Source: Microcaldota archaeon (GTDB taxonomy: Archaea > Micrarchaeota > Micrarchaeia > Micrarchaeales > Micrarchaeaceae). Taken from it: a DNA stretch of 10,362 nt. The position numbers and the translations under genes were made by a program. Below the pieces are notes generated by a model. It searched no databases. It was not told the origin of the DNA and saw nothing but the letters and a program-made list of their open reading frames with translations. Of this stretch, positions 1 through 5,712 are shown in pieces. Where the stretch lies: the NCBI GenBank assembly GCA_027344745.1, contig DAHWIS010000010.1, forward strand, positions 1 to 10,362, read 5' to 3'. How positions within the stretch are numbered: the first letter of the stretch is position 1; the number at the start of each line of letters is the position of its first letter.

Positions 1-453
1 TGCCTTTGCCCCCTCGTCGTCCCCAGCAATGAAAGTAGTAAGCTTTTCGGCGCCCAGTTGACCCGTCTTCATATTTTCGGCAAATATGGTATTGAAGGCC
101 TTGACGACCTTTGCGCCCTTCGCATGCTTTGATATTTCTTCAGCTGCGGATTCGTTGAAACCCTTAGCCCATCTCATGTGCTCATCCATCGGATTCGACA
201 CGTCAATCAGGATTTTGTCCTTTTCATTGTTCTTCATCTCATGTATGGCTTCCTTCGCTGAATGATACGGAACTGCAAGTATTATCAGCTCTGCGCCCTT
301 CGATGCCTCTTCTATCGTTGCTACATTTGCACCGCTGAGCTTCGCTTTCGCTTCCTCGGGCTTCCTTGAGCCGTATATGACTTCATTGCCCTTCGACAGC
401 GCCTCGCCAAGGCTCTTTCCAACATTTCCGGTTCCTATTATTGCTATTTTCAT
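1..453 (-). CDS. F420-dependent NADP oxidoreductase family protein (partial, C-terminus outside window)
   Basis: The ATG at 453 opens a frame that stays open to the window edge, giving 151 residues. It begins MKIAIIGTGNVGKSLGEAL, a Rossmann beta-alpha-beta with the glycine motif GTGNVG at residues 7-12. The second strand ends in YGSRKPEE (27-34), where Ser-Arg is the usual pocket for the NADP 2'-phosphate. LIILAVPYH (58-66), ILIDVSNPMDE (82-92) and VVKAFNT (118-124) follow in the order seen in the NADP_oxidoreductase / F420-dependent NADP reductase family, which moves hydride between NADPH and F420. Family members are about 200-220 residues, so roughly a quarter is missing. The family also contains members not shown to use F420, and nothing here proves which cofactor is used. 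It lies 54 bases after the gene ending at 508 and seems to have its own TATA-like box (481-488). Confidence 0.85.
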   Translation of the reverse strand, partial: MKIAIIGTGNVGKSLGEALSKGNEVIYGSRKPEEAKAKLSGANVATIEEASKGAELIILAVPYHSAKEAIHEMKNNEKDKILIDVSNPMDEHMRWAKGFNESAAEEISKHAKGAKVVKAFNTIFAENMKTGQLGAEKLTTFIAGDDEGAKA

Positions 454-480
454 ACTACCACAAATGTATTTGGAAACAAA

Positions 481-488
481 CTCTTAAA
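481..488 (-). promoter_or_regulatory. TATA-like box of the oxidoreductase gene
   Basis: On the minus strand this reads TTTAAGAG in an AT-rich patch, centred about 32 bases before the ATG at 453. A start of transcription near 460 would leave a leader of only a few bases. Seen in sequence; its function is inferred from spacing alone. Confidence 0.35.
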
Positions 489-507
489 TTTTATTGGTAA
501 AGATGTT

Positions 508-1185
508 TCATTCCCTTAGCATACTTTCTAAATCTGAGTACATTGAGCTGACATATCTCGGATTTTCGTTGATCAAAAGTTCGGACGAGATGCGCTTAAG
601 CTTTTTAGGATCAAAAAAATGGTGTGTCAATATGTCCTTTATCTCATTCGAATGCTTTTCGTTATAACTCCCGTCGGCTTCAGAAAGCCATAACGAGTAG
701 AGCATTGCGAGTTGATGAATATATGACGGTACAAGCACCTTGAAACCGTCTACCGTTATCAACTTTGAGTACGATAAAAGCTCGCTGGTTTTTACGCCTA
801 AAAATGAATGGTTATCGACTATCGAATTTTCTCCTATTACCTGCTTGAGTGATTCACTTACCGCAATGTATTGTCCGTATTTTAAGCCTATCTCTACGTT
901 TATAGAGTTTATCTCATCATAAAACTTTATGAACCTGCTTCTTACCTCTTCTACGATGAAACCCATCTGGTTGGCTTTTTTTGTATCTACTCTGATCATC
1001 TTGCCGTTTGGTATCATGCATGACAGGGTGTCAGACTTCAATTCGGGGCTGCAACAGAAGCTACTTGCTGCATCACCATATGAAAGCAGTATGATGTTGT
1101 CAAAGACATGCTTTGTGCGCGTATAGGTGTTGGCAAATGTTTTTGCGAGATAGGATGCATCTTGGTTTTCCGTTTGCCTTACCAT
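508..1185 (-). CDS. hypothetical protein, unrecognised (possible remote nucleotidyltransferase-like fold)
   Basis: A 225-residue protein if it starts at the ATG at 1185. A TTG at 1194 would add three residues, but the TATA-like box at 1214-1220 puts the transcription start near 1190, which favours the ATG. I do not recognise the family. It is soluble-looking, with no signal peptide or membrane helix. There is a Cys pair (residues 44-45) and a third Cys at 56. The C-terminal part, VDGFKVLVPSYIHQLAMLYS (145-164) followed by a charged stretch and EIKDIL (181-186), resembles in layout the helical tail of AbiEii-like nucleotidyltransferases, where a 'KD' motif follows a conserved helix. The usual G-S/G-G-D nucleotidyltransferase signature is absent, so this is a weak hint only. 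It precedes the oxidoreductase on the same strand by 54 bases. Confidence 0.65.
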   Translation of the reverse strand: MVRQTENQDASYLAKTFANTYTRTKHVFDNIILLSYGDAASSFCCSPELKSDTLSCMIPNGKMIRVDTKKANQMGFIVEEVRSRFIKFYDEINSINVEIGLKYGQYIAVSESLKQVIGENSIVDNHSFLGVKTSELLSYSKLITVDGFKVLVPSYIHQLAMLYSLWLSEADGSYNEKHSNEIKDILTHHFFDPKKLKRISSELLINENPRYVSSMYSDLESMLRE

Positions 1186-1213
1186 TAAAATCAAACCATT
1201 ATCAAGAATGAAA

Positions 1214-1220
1214 TATTTAT
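1214..1220 (-). promoter_or_regulatory. TATA box for the gene starting at 1185
   Basis: On the minus strand the sequence is ATAAATA inside ATTAATAAATATTT. Its centre is about 31 bases before the ATG at 1185, giving a leader of about five bases. It argues against the TTG start at 1194. Confidence 0.5.
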
Positions 1221-1260
1221 TAATTCTGTTTTGCGTGCTTAACTCCTAGATTTTGGATTT

Positions 1261-1297
1261 ATTGGAAAGAATTTATAGGTAAATCAGAATTTCCAAT
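1261..1297. repeat. 8-bp inverted repeat ATTGGAAA/TTTCCAAT, possible operator
   Basis: Perfect arms at 1261-1268 and 1290-1297 with a 21-base spacer, lying in the 198-base gap between the divergent genes starting at 1185 and 1384. The axis is near 1279, about 105 bases before the regulator gene. The gap holds no ORF or RNA gene that I can see. A role as a regulator binding site is inference. Confidence 0.35.
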
Positions 1298-1324
1298 GCT
1301 TTTTCACGTAAAAACCGAACAAAA

Positions 1325-1377
1325 ACCTAACGGTCCCGAATCCTTAATAAACCTTAGACTCGGATATATCGTTAGGT
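1325..1377. repeat. Nested dyad around the regulator promoter
   Basis: Outer arms ACCTAACG (1325-1332) and CGTTAGGT (1370-1377) are perfect complements. Inside them CCGA (1336-1339) pairs with TCGG (1360-1363). Both pairs share an axis near 1350, which falls on the TATA-like box at 1343-1350. This is what an operator for a dimeric winged-helix autoregulator would look like, though a transcribed structure is also possible. The right outer arm overlaps the GGTG ribosome binding site. Confidence 0.45.
1343..1350 (+). promoter_or_regulatory. TATA-like box of the membrane-anchored regulator
   Basis: CTTAATAA, centred about 37 bases before the ATG at 1384. It would place transcription start near 1373, leaving a short leader that contains AGGTG at 1374-1378, a match to the archaeal ribosome binding sequence, with GGTGTA ending three bases before the ATG. 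Confidence 0.45.
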
Positions 1378-1383
1378 GTAGCC

Positions 1384-2094
1384 ATGGGTAAAACCCTTGA
1401 AACTAAAAATAGGATATTGAAACTGCTTAAAGAAAAAAAGATGACGGTTACAGGGATAAGCGAAGCGTTGGGACTTGCAAAGTCGACGGTAAGCCAGCAT
1501 ATATCGGAGCTGATTGGCATTGGCGCGGTAGAACAGGAGTATAATGGCCATTTCAAAAGGATAAAATATTACAAGGCTGCAGAAAGGCGCGCAGACGGGG
1601 ATAAAAAAGAGGGCAAGGCAAACGGATATGCAATAGGAATCTCGGCAATAGCAATCATTGGGATAATGCTTTTTGTTATAGTGCACTTTAGCTTTAGGGC
1701 TGTGCCAATAAATCAGACCACTACAATATTTGGATATAATACTGGCACCGGAGTATTCTCATGCCCCGTCATCTTAATATTTAGGAATCCGAACAACACA
1801 GATGTTTATAACATAATTGAAGGAATAGCAAATGGCAATCCCTGTTATATGACTTACATTGCTGCCAATGGGTCCAAATTCACCGCAAACCTGGGAAGCC
1901 TAAGCTACACCGCACATAACGGAACATTGTATGTGCCGTCAATGAATTTAATATACCATATATCGAGCAAACAAATAGATGGCTTGGAGGCGGGCATGGA
2001 CAGCGGGTACTGTTACGATAAGAAGGCGCTTGACTTCTTTAACGTGAGCTTTACTGCACCAAAGGTAAAGTGCAAAGCGGCGATATTCAGCTGA
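1384..2094 (+). CDS. Membrane-anchored winged-helix transcriptional regulator with extracytoplasmic Cys-containing domain
   Basis: 236 residues in three parts. Residues 5-66 form an ArsR/MarR-like winged helix: helices ETKNRILKLLKEK and TVTGISEALG, recognition helix LAKSTVSQHISELIGIG, then a wing ending HFKRIKYYKA. A lysine-rich linker (68-80) leads to one membrane helix at about 81-103 (GYAIGISAIAIIGIMLFVIV). The remaining 130 residues hold four cysteines (127, 154, 210, 230), none in the cytoplasmic part, and sequons at 110, 137, 162, 179 and 220, so this part is very probably outside the cell. The topology suggests a one-component sensor that reads an external signal and binds DNA from the membrane; the signal is unknown and I do not recognise the outer domain. 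It starts at ATG 1384 with GGTG at 1375-1378. The exonuclease gene follows after 41 bases with its own TATA box. Confidence 0.8.
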   Translation: MGKTLETKNRILKLLKEKKMTVTGISEALGLAKSTVSQHISELIGIGAVEQEYNGHFKRIKYYKAAERRADGDKKEGKANGYAIGISAIAIIGIMLFVIVHFSFRAVPINQTTTIFGYNTGTGVFSCPVILIFRNPNNTDVYNIIEGIANGNPCYMTYIAANGSKFTANLGSLSYTAHNGTLYVPSMNLIYHISSKQIDGLEAGMDSGYCYDKKALDFFNVSFTAPKVKCKAAIFS

Positions 2095-2105
2095 TTTTAT
2101 CAAGT

Positions 2106-2113
2106 GATATAAG
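2106..2113 (+). promoter_or_regulatory. TATA box of the exonuclease III gene (leaderless)
   Basis: GATATAAG, centred 26 bases before the ATG at 2136, the distance from an archaeal TATA box to the transcription start. No ribosome binding sequence precedes the ATG, so the message is probably leaderless. Confidence 0.55.
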
Positions 2114-2135
2114 CGTTTGCAGCTAAATATAATCA

Positions 2136-2894
2136 ATGAAGATAATATCGTGGAATGTCAACGGCGTAAGAGCGGCAGTGAAGAAAGGACTTGTTGGGTT
2201 CATCGAGAAAGAATCCCCAGACCTACTTGCGCTGCAAGAGGTCAAGTCATCTGAAAGCATACAGCACATTGAACTCCAGAAGCTCAGATATACGCAGTAC
2301 ATAAACCCGGCGGTGAAGAAAGGGTATAGCGGCACCATGGTTTTGACAAAGGAAAAACCGCTGTCGGTATTAAACGGCATAGGCATGAAGGAATTCGACC
2401 ATGAGGGTAGGGTTCACACCCTTGAATTTAAGAATTTCTATTTTATAAACACCTATTTCCCGAATTCGCAGAGGGACTTGAAAAGACTGGATTATAAACT
2501 TGATTTTGACACCGCATTCATGAACTATGCGGATAAGTTGAAGGGGCAAAAGCCGCTTGTCGTATGTGGGGACATGAATGTAGCACACGAGGATATAGAT
2601 ATAGCAAGACCCAAAGAGAATTCGAATAACGCAGGATTTACAAAGGCAGAAAGGGACTGGATGACTTCATTCTTGTCTCATGGATTCATAGACGCCTACA
2701 GATATTTTCACAAAAATGATGTAAAATATTCCTGGTGGTCGTATGGATTCGATGCAAGGAAAAAGAATATAGGATGGCGGATAGATTATTTCATGGTAAC
2801 GGCAGATATAGCCAACAGAGTTTTAGACTCTGACATAATGTCAGATGTTGATGGATCTGATCATGCACCAATAACGTTGGCTCTTAGGCTATGA
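2136..2894 (+). CDS. xth: Exodeoxyribonuclease III / AP endonuclease, ExoIII family
   Basis: 252 residues, the usual length for the family, and complete. It belongs to the endonuclease/exonuclease/phosphatase superfamily. Such enzymes cut DNA 5' of abasic sites and trim 3' ends in base excision repair, using Mg2+. All key motifs are present: MKIISWNVNGVRA with Asn7; LALQEVK with metal-binding Glu35; Tyr107 in NTYFPN; GDMNVAHEDID with Asp146 and Asn148; the NNAGF segment (164-168) and ER at 172-173; the DNA-contacting W-W-Y...GWRIDYF block; and GSDHAP with Asp242 and His243. The start follows from the family N-terminus and the TATA box 26 bases upstream. It ends 8 bases from the convergent phosphodiesterase gene. 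The regulator gene ends 41 bases upstream, but the separate promoter suggests independent expression. Confidence 0.96.
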   Translation: MKIISWNVNGVRAAVKKGLVGFIEKESPDLLALQEVKSSESIQHIELQKLRYTQYINPAVKKGYSGTMVLTKEKPLSVLNGIGMKEFDHEGRVHTLEFKNFYFINTYFPNSQRDLKRLDYKLDFDTAFMNYADKLKGQKPLVVCGDMNVAHEDIDIARPKENSNNAGFTKAERDWMTSFLSHGFIDAYRYFHKNDVKYSWWSYGFDARKKNIGWRIDYFMVTADIANRVLDSDIMSDVDGSDHAPITLALRL

Positions 2895-2902
2895 TGGTAT
2901 AT

Positions 2903-4075
2903 TCACATCACTACAAGAGGTATCTCCATTTCGCCTTTTGACATTCCACCATGGTGCCCGAATACCTTTTTCTCATAGTCCTTCTTGTCGGGATATTTGT
3001 AGTAAAAGAAGCTGCTGTCCTTTGCTATTGCTATATGCGTTCCAAATCGGTATCTCAACCAGTTGCTGACTTTTGGTTTTCCAAACAACCCCGACTTTAT
3101 TGCTTCCTCCGAATTAGCAAGGTATGCGCTCTTTCCATAGCTCCTTTGGAATTCGTCTTCGAAAAGCTTGTCCTTTCCATCAACTACGTTAAAGAACATC
3201 GATCTGTGGGTTCCCCACGGATATGTAGTAAGATTTTCCATCACTTTGCTCTGTGGTGATATCTTTCTTAGATCTTTTTCGTTGAATGCCCCTTGACCGT
3301 GATCCGATGTGATTATGATCTCCCATCCTTTTTGCTTAAGCGCAGGAATCAGCTTTTCCGCCAAGCGCTCAAGGGCATATTTAGTAATCTCCAAACCGTC
3401 GTATGTGCTTTTTGTATATACGTGCTGTGCATGATCCACGTAATCGATGTATGAATATATAGTTTCCTTAGAATCCGACTTTATCGCTTTCAATGCTTGT
3501 ATTATCATGTCGTCCATCGATATGTATTTGCTGTAGTTAATTTTATGCATTGCATTCAGATTCTTTCCCTTGTTCAATATGTTTTCGTGCTGCAGGTAAA
3601 GGAACCCTTTGCATTTGGACATCTTTACTAAGGTGTGCATCTCTGGAAATATAGGATATTTGTCCGTTTTCCCCAAAGCCTCGTCCAAGCTCAGACCCCA
3701 AGGTATATTAAATACGTCCAGCATGTTTCCATATTCCTTCATAGGTATTGGACTTCCGACAATGCCGTGCTCGGCTATTGTCAATCCGCTGTCTATGCTC
3801 GTCATTACCGATGGCGTAAACGAAGGAAACATGGTCTTTATTTTTTCTATTTTTGCATCCGAAAAGGCTTTTGATAACACCTGGCTTTTATTCATGGCCA
3901 TGTTAAGGAAGTCGTACCCTAAACCGTCTATGATAAGGAAGAAACGTTTCGCTTTGTGTTTACCTATCAGGCGCCCTTGGCCTTCTGCGACTTCCTTTGC
4001 GACTTCGAGATTGCTCCTTGACACGTCAGGAAGCGAAAGGCCCTCTTTCTCCAGATCCGATCTTAAGCTCGACAT
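2903..4075 (-). CDS. Type I phosphodiesterase/nucleotide pyrophosphatase family (alkaline phosphatase superfamily) protein
   Basis: 390 residues from the ATG at 4075. The frame stays open to an ATG at 4192 and has another at 4090, but the TATA-like stretch at 4103-4112 implies transcription from about 4081, and residues upstream of 4075 (FIYAYLF) are simply promoter DNA read as protein. The two-metal hydrolase motifs are complete: LIIDGLGYDF with metal ligand Asp50; FPSFTPSVMTS with probable nucleophile Thr87; EHGIVG; YIDYVDHAQHVY with Asp214 and His218; ITSDHGQG with Asp258 and His259; and VFGHHGGMS with His374. Family members hydrolyse nucleotide pyrophosphates or phosphodiesters; the substrate here is not evident. 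There is no signal peptide or membrane helix, so it is probably cytosolic. It is divergent from the permease at 4270 and convergent with xth. Confidence 0.9.
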   Translation of the reverse strand: MSSLRSDLEKEGLSLPDVSRSNLEVAKEVAEGQGRLIGKHKAKRFFLIIDGLGYDFLNMAMNKSQVLSKAFSDAKIEKIKTMFPSFTPSVMTSIDSGLTIAEHGIVGSPIPMKEYGNMLDVFNIPWGLSLDEALGKTDKYPIFPEMHTLVKMSKCKGFLYLQHENILNKGKNLNAMHKINYSKYISMDDMIIQALKAIKSDSKETIYSYIDYVDHAQHVYTKSTYDGLEITKYALERLAEKLIPALKQKGWEIIITSDHGQGAFNEKDLRKISPQSKVMENLTTYPWGTHRSMFFNVVDGKDKLFEDEFQRSYGKSAYLANSEEAIKSGLFGKPKVSNWLRYRFGTHIAIAKDSSFFYYKYPDKKDYEKKVFGHHGGMSKGEMEIPLVVM

Positions 4076-4102
4076 GTGAACACGAACCATAAATAGATAA
4101 GC

Positions 4103-4112
4103 ATAAATAAAA
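4103..4112 (-). promoter_or_regulatory. TATA-like box of the phosphodiesterase gene
   Basis: On the minus strand this reads TTTTATTTAT after a purine-rich GAGAAAGC that could serve as a TFB recognition element. It is centred about 32 bases before the ATG at 4075 and is the reason for preferring that start over 4090 or 4192. Confidence 0.45.
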
Positions 4113-4174
4113 GCTTTCTCGTGCACAGAAAGTCCGGATCGGCTAGGAAGAAACGTACCAAAAGAAAGGCAATA

Positions 4175-4191
4175 TGGCGCAGCAGGCGCCA
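4175..4191. repeat. Perfect GC-rich hairpin TGGCGC-AGCAG-GCGCCA between divergent promoters
   Basis: A six-base-pair stem with a five-base loop in the 194-base gap between the divergent phosphodiesterase and permease genes, GC-rich against AT-rich surroundings. Only four T residues follow on the plus strand, so it is a poor terminator. It could be an operator. The rest of the gap holds two promoters and no ORF I would call. Confidence 0.35.
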
Positions 4192-4240
4192 ATAGGTTTT
4201 TGAATGGCCATCTGATCGACTAGTCCATCGCTGCAGTGCA

Positions 4241-4249
4241 TATTTATAG
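4241..4249 (+). promoter_or_regulatory. TATA box of the permease gene (leaderless)
   Basis: TATTTATAG, centred about 25 bases before the ATG at 4270. The ATG has no ribosome binding sequence, so the transcript probably begins at or next to the start codon. Confidence 0.55.
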
Positions 4250-4269
4250 ATTATAATAGCCAGTAGTTA

Positions 4270-5403
4270 ATGAATGTTGGTGTTCACTTGCCCAAAAATG
4301 CCGTTGCATTCGTTAAGAAAAACCTGCTTTTCTTCGTTTTATTGGCGGCATATCTGGCTTTTGTAGCATACAATCGGGATTTTCTAAACCCAGCGCTTGT
4401 CGAATGGAAAACAGTAACAATAATCGCTTCGCTTATAATAATAAATACCGGCATGCTGGCCTCTGGGGGCATAGATATAATTGCAAAAGCTATCCTAGGC
4501 AGGATAAAAGATTTCAGGAAATTGGCGGTCTTTTCCATACTGTTCACCGTACTGCTATCCATGTTTATAACTAATGATGCGTCCCTGATAGTCCTTATAC
4601 CGCTGACCATGAGCATAGGCAAAATATCCGGAGAAGACATAAAGAATGTAATCGTACTGCAGGCGATAGGTGCAAACGTAGGATCGATGCTGACGCCTTT
4701 CGGAAACCCGCAGAACATAATAATGTTTAGAGAATACGGGCTTTCCCTGTCCATGTTTGTACTTAAGATGCTCCCCGTATTTTTGATTTCCGTAGTGATG
4801 CTGCTGCTTTTCGTATTTTTATTGGATAAAAAAAGAAGAATTGCGGGTAGTGGAGCGGCAGTAGGGTATAGCAGAACACTTTTTGGCGCATCGCTGCTGC
4901 TTTTCGCGGTTACGATAACCGGATTCCTGTACGACTCTGATGTGTCATTCTTCCTTGTCATGGCCATCCTAGGCATTGTTGTAATGCTTGTCTTCAGGCC
5001 AAAATCTTATTCCAAAGCGGCAGTACTGCTAAGAATCGATTTCCTGCTCATACTCACCTTTGTACTCATATTCCTTGTGATAAACTCTGCAAGGACATTC
5101 ATAGGTGTAATTTCGTCGAGCAATCCCCTAGCAGTGTTCGCATACTCGCTTATTATATCACAGTTCATAAGCAATGTGCCGGCAACTGTGCTGCTTCAGA
5201 AAAATGCAATGTTCCTCCCACTTTCATGGGGTGTCAATGTAGGAGGCAATGGCACTGTGATAGCATCACTAGCCAATCTGATAGCGTTGAGAGGAGGCAA
5301 TGGCATAAGGGCCCTTAGGTTCATGAAGATATCGTTAATTTATATGGCTGCAGTTGCGTTGACCTCTATGTTGCTCCTTTATATCATATTTAACGCCGTA
5401 TGA
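4270..5403 (+). CDS. ArsB/CitM-type (ion transporter superfamily) anion permease
   Basis: 377 residues, strongly hydrophobic, with about ten membrane segments. It has two re-entrant hairpin signatures typical of the ArsB/CitM/DASS ion transporter superfamily: TNDASLIVLIPL (101-112) with GANVGSMLTPFGNPQN (134-149) in the first half, and SNVPATVLL (301-309) with GVNVGGNGTVIASLAN (321-336) in the second. The inverted two-repeat plan is intact. It is shorter than bacterial ArsB (about 430), mainly through short loops. The family moves anions such as arsenite, citrate, dicarboxylates or sulfate; the substrate cannot be told from sequence. No arsR or arsenate reductase lies nearby, so arsenic resistance is not supported. 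It is divergent from the phosphodiesterase, which may hint at phosphate-linked anion handling (inference). Confidence 0.85.
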   Translation: MNVGVHLPKNAVAFVKKNLLFFVLLAAYLAFVAYNRDFLNPALVEWKTVTIIASLIIINTGMLASGGIDIIAKAILGRIKDFRKLAVFSILFTVLLSMFITNDASLIVLIPLTMSIGKISGEDIKNVIVLQAIGANVGSMLTPFGNPQNIIMFREYGLSLSMFVLKMLPVFLISVVMLLLFVFLLDKKRRIAGSGAAVGYSRTLFGASLLLFAVTITGFLYDSDVSFFLVMAILGIVVMLVFRPKSYSKAAVLLRIDFLLILTFVLIFLVINSARTFIGVISSSNPLAVFAYSLIISQFISNVPATVLLQKNAMFLPLSWGVNVGGNGTVIASLANLIALRGGNGIRALRFMKISLIYMAAVALTSMLLLYIIFNAV

Positions 5404-5481
5404 TCCGTTAGCTAGAGAAAATATCAAAGGCCCGTTGCAGTGAAACCAAGGCAAAGCTAAACATTTGCAACAAACAACCGC

Positions 5482-5490
5482 AAAAAAGAA
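5482..5490 (-). terminator. Oligo-T tract after the L41e ORF
   Basis: On the minus strand TTCTTTTTTG lies about 15 bases after the stop codon of the small ORF ending at 5504. Archaeal RNA polymerase terminates at T-runs of this kind, so it fits as the end of an L41e transcript. The rest of 5404-5503 shows nothing I can name. Confidence 0.4.
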
Positions 5491-5503
5491 GGAGGCTTGA
5501 AGG

Positions 5504-5617
5504 CTATAGCTCTCCTACTCTCCTCTTCTGTGCTCTCTTAAGGCGCTTTCGCCTTTTCTTGAGCCATTTCCAGCGCATTCTTCCTTTTTTCTTCCATTTT
5601 CTAGGTATGCTTCCCAA
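5504..5617 (-). CDS. rpl41e: Ribosomal protein L41e (short ORF)
   Basis: 37 codons, 37 residues plus TAG, reading (M)GSIPRKWKKKGRMRWKW then LKKRRKRLKRAQKRRVGEL. Of these residues, 18 are Lys or Arg and three are Trp. The pattern P-x-K-W-x-K-K-R-M-R-x-x-x-L-K-x-K-R-R matches L41e, the smallest ribosomal protein of archaea and eukaryotes (about 25 residues in eukaryotes), a single bent helix at the intersubunit interface. No ATG lies at the N-terminus. The TTG at 5617 is chosen because AAGGTGTA ends three bases before it, the same element and spacing as at the genes starting at 1384 and 9571. An internal ATG at residue 14 would remove the KWKKK part. The gene stands alone, back to back with the surface protein gene, and is followed by an oligo-T tract. 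Identification is by residue pattern only. Confidence 0.68.
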   Translation of the reverse strand: MGSIPRKWKKKGRMRWKWLKKRRKRLKRAQKRRVGEL

Positions 5618-5651
5618 AATTACACCTTAATTAAGTACTATAGGCTCTAGT

Positions 5652-5663
5652 ATCTAAATAAGA
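5652..5663 (-). promoter_or_regulatory. TATA-like box of the L41e ORF
   Basis: On the minus strand CTTATTTAGATA, about 40 bases before the TTG at 5617. It predicts a leader of roughly 15 bases carrying AAGGTG. The 10-base palindrome CTTAATTAAG (5626-5635) lies within that leader and is too close to the start to be the TATA box. Confidence 0.35.
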
Positions 5664-5674
5664 AAATATTTATA
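5661..5674 (+). promoter_or_regulatory. BRE/TATA element and ribosome binding site of the surface glycoprotein gene
   Basis: AGAAAATATTTATA combines a purine-rich TFB element with a TATA box centred near 5671. Transcription would start near 5697, leaving a 16-base leader with AAGGTGG at 5699-5705, a ribosome binding sequence seven bases before the ATG at 5713. A second TATA-like TATATAAA (5677-5684) lies too close to leave room for that site. Confidence 0.45.
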
Positions 5675-5712
5675 CTATATAAATAAATACTTATACATAA
5701 GGTGGTCGCAAT

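Noticed and set aside
3609..4079. 156-codon plus-strand open frame opposite the phosphodiesterase
   Set aside because: It overlaps conserved metal-site codons of a recognised enzyme on the other strand and has no recognisable domain.
4076..4192. Longer phosphodiesterase start at the ATG at 4192 or 4090
   Set aside because: The extra residues are read from the TATA-like promoter and the hairpin region; the predicted transcription start lies downstream of both codons and no promoter is visible before 4192.
4284..4976. 230-codon open frame on the minus strand opposite the permease
   Set aside because: It is antisense to a clear membrane protein whose codon bias keeps the opposite frame open; no recognisable domain and no promoter.
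5241..5305. Two copies of AGGAGGCAATGGCA, 51 bases apart, resembling ribosome binding sites with ATG
   Set aside because: Both lie in the permease frame encoding repeated Gly-Gly-Asn-Gly turns; the ATG of the first copy is out of frame and meets a stop within three codons.
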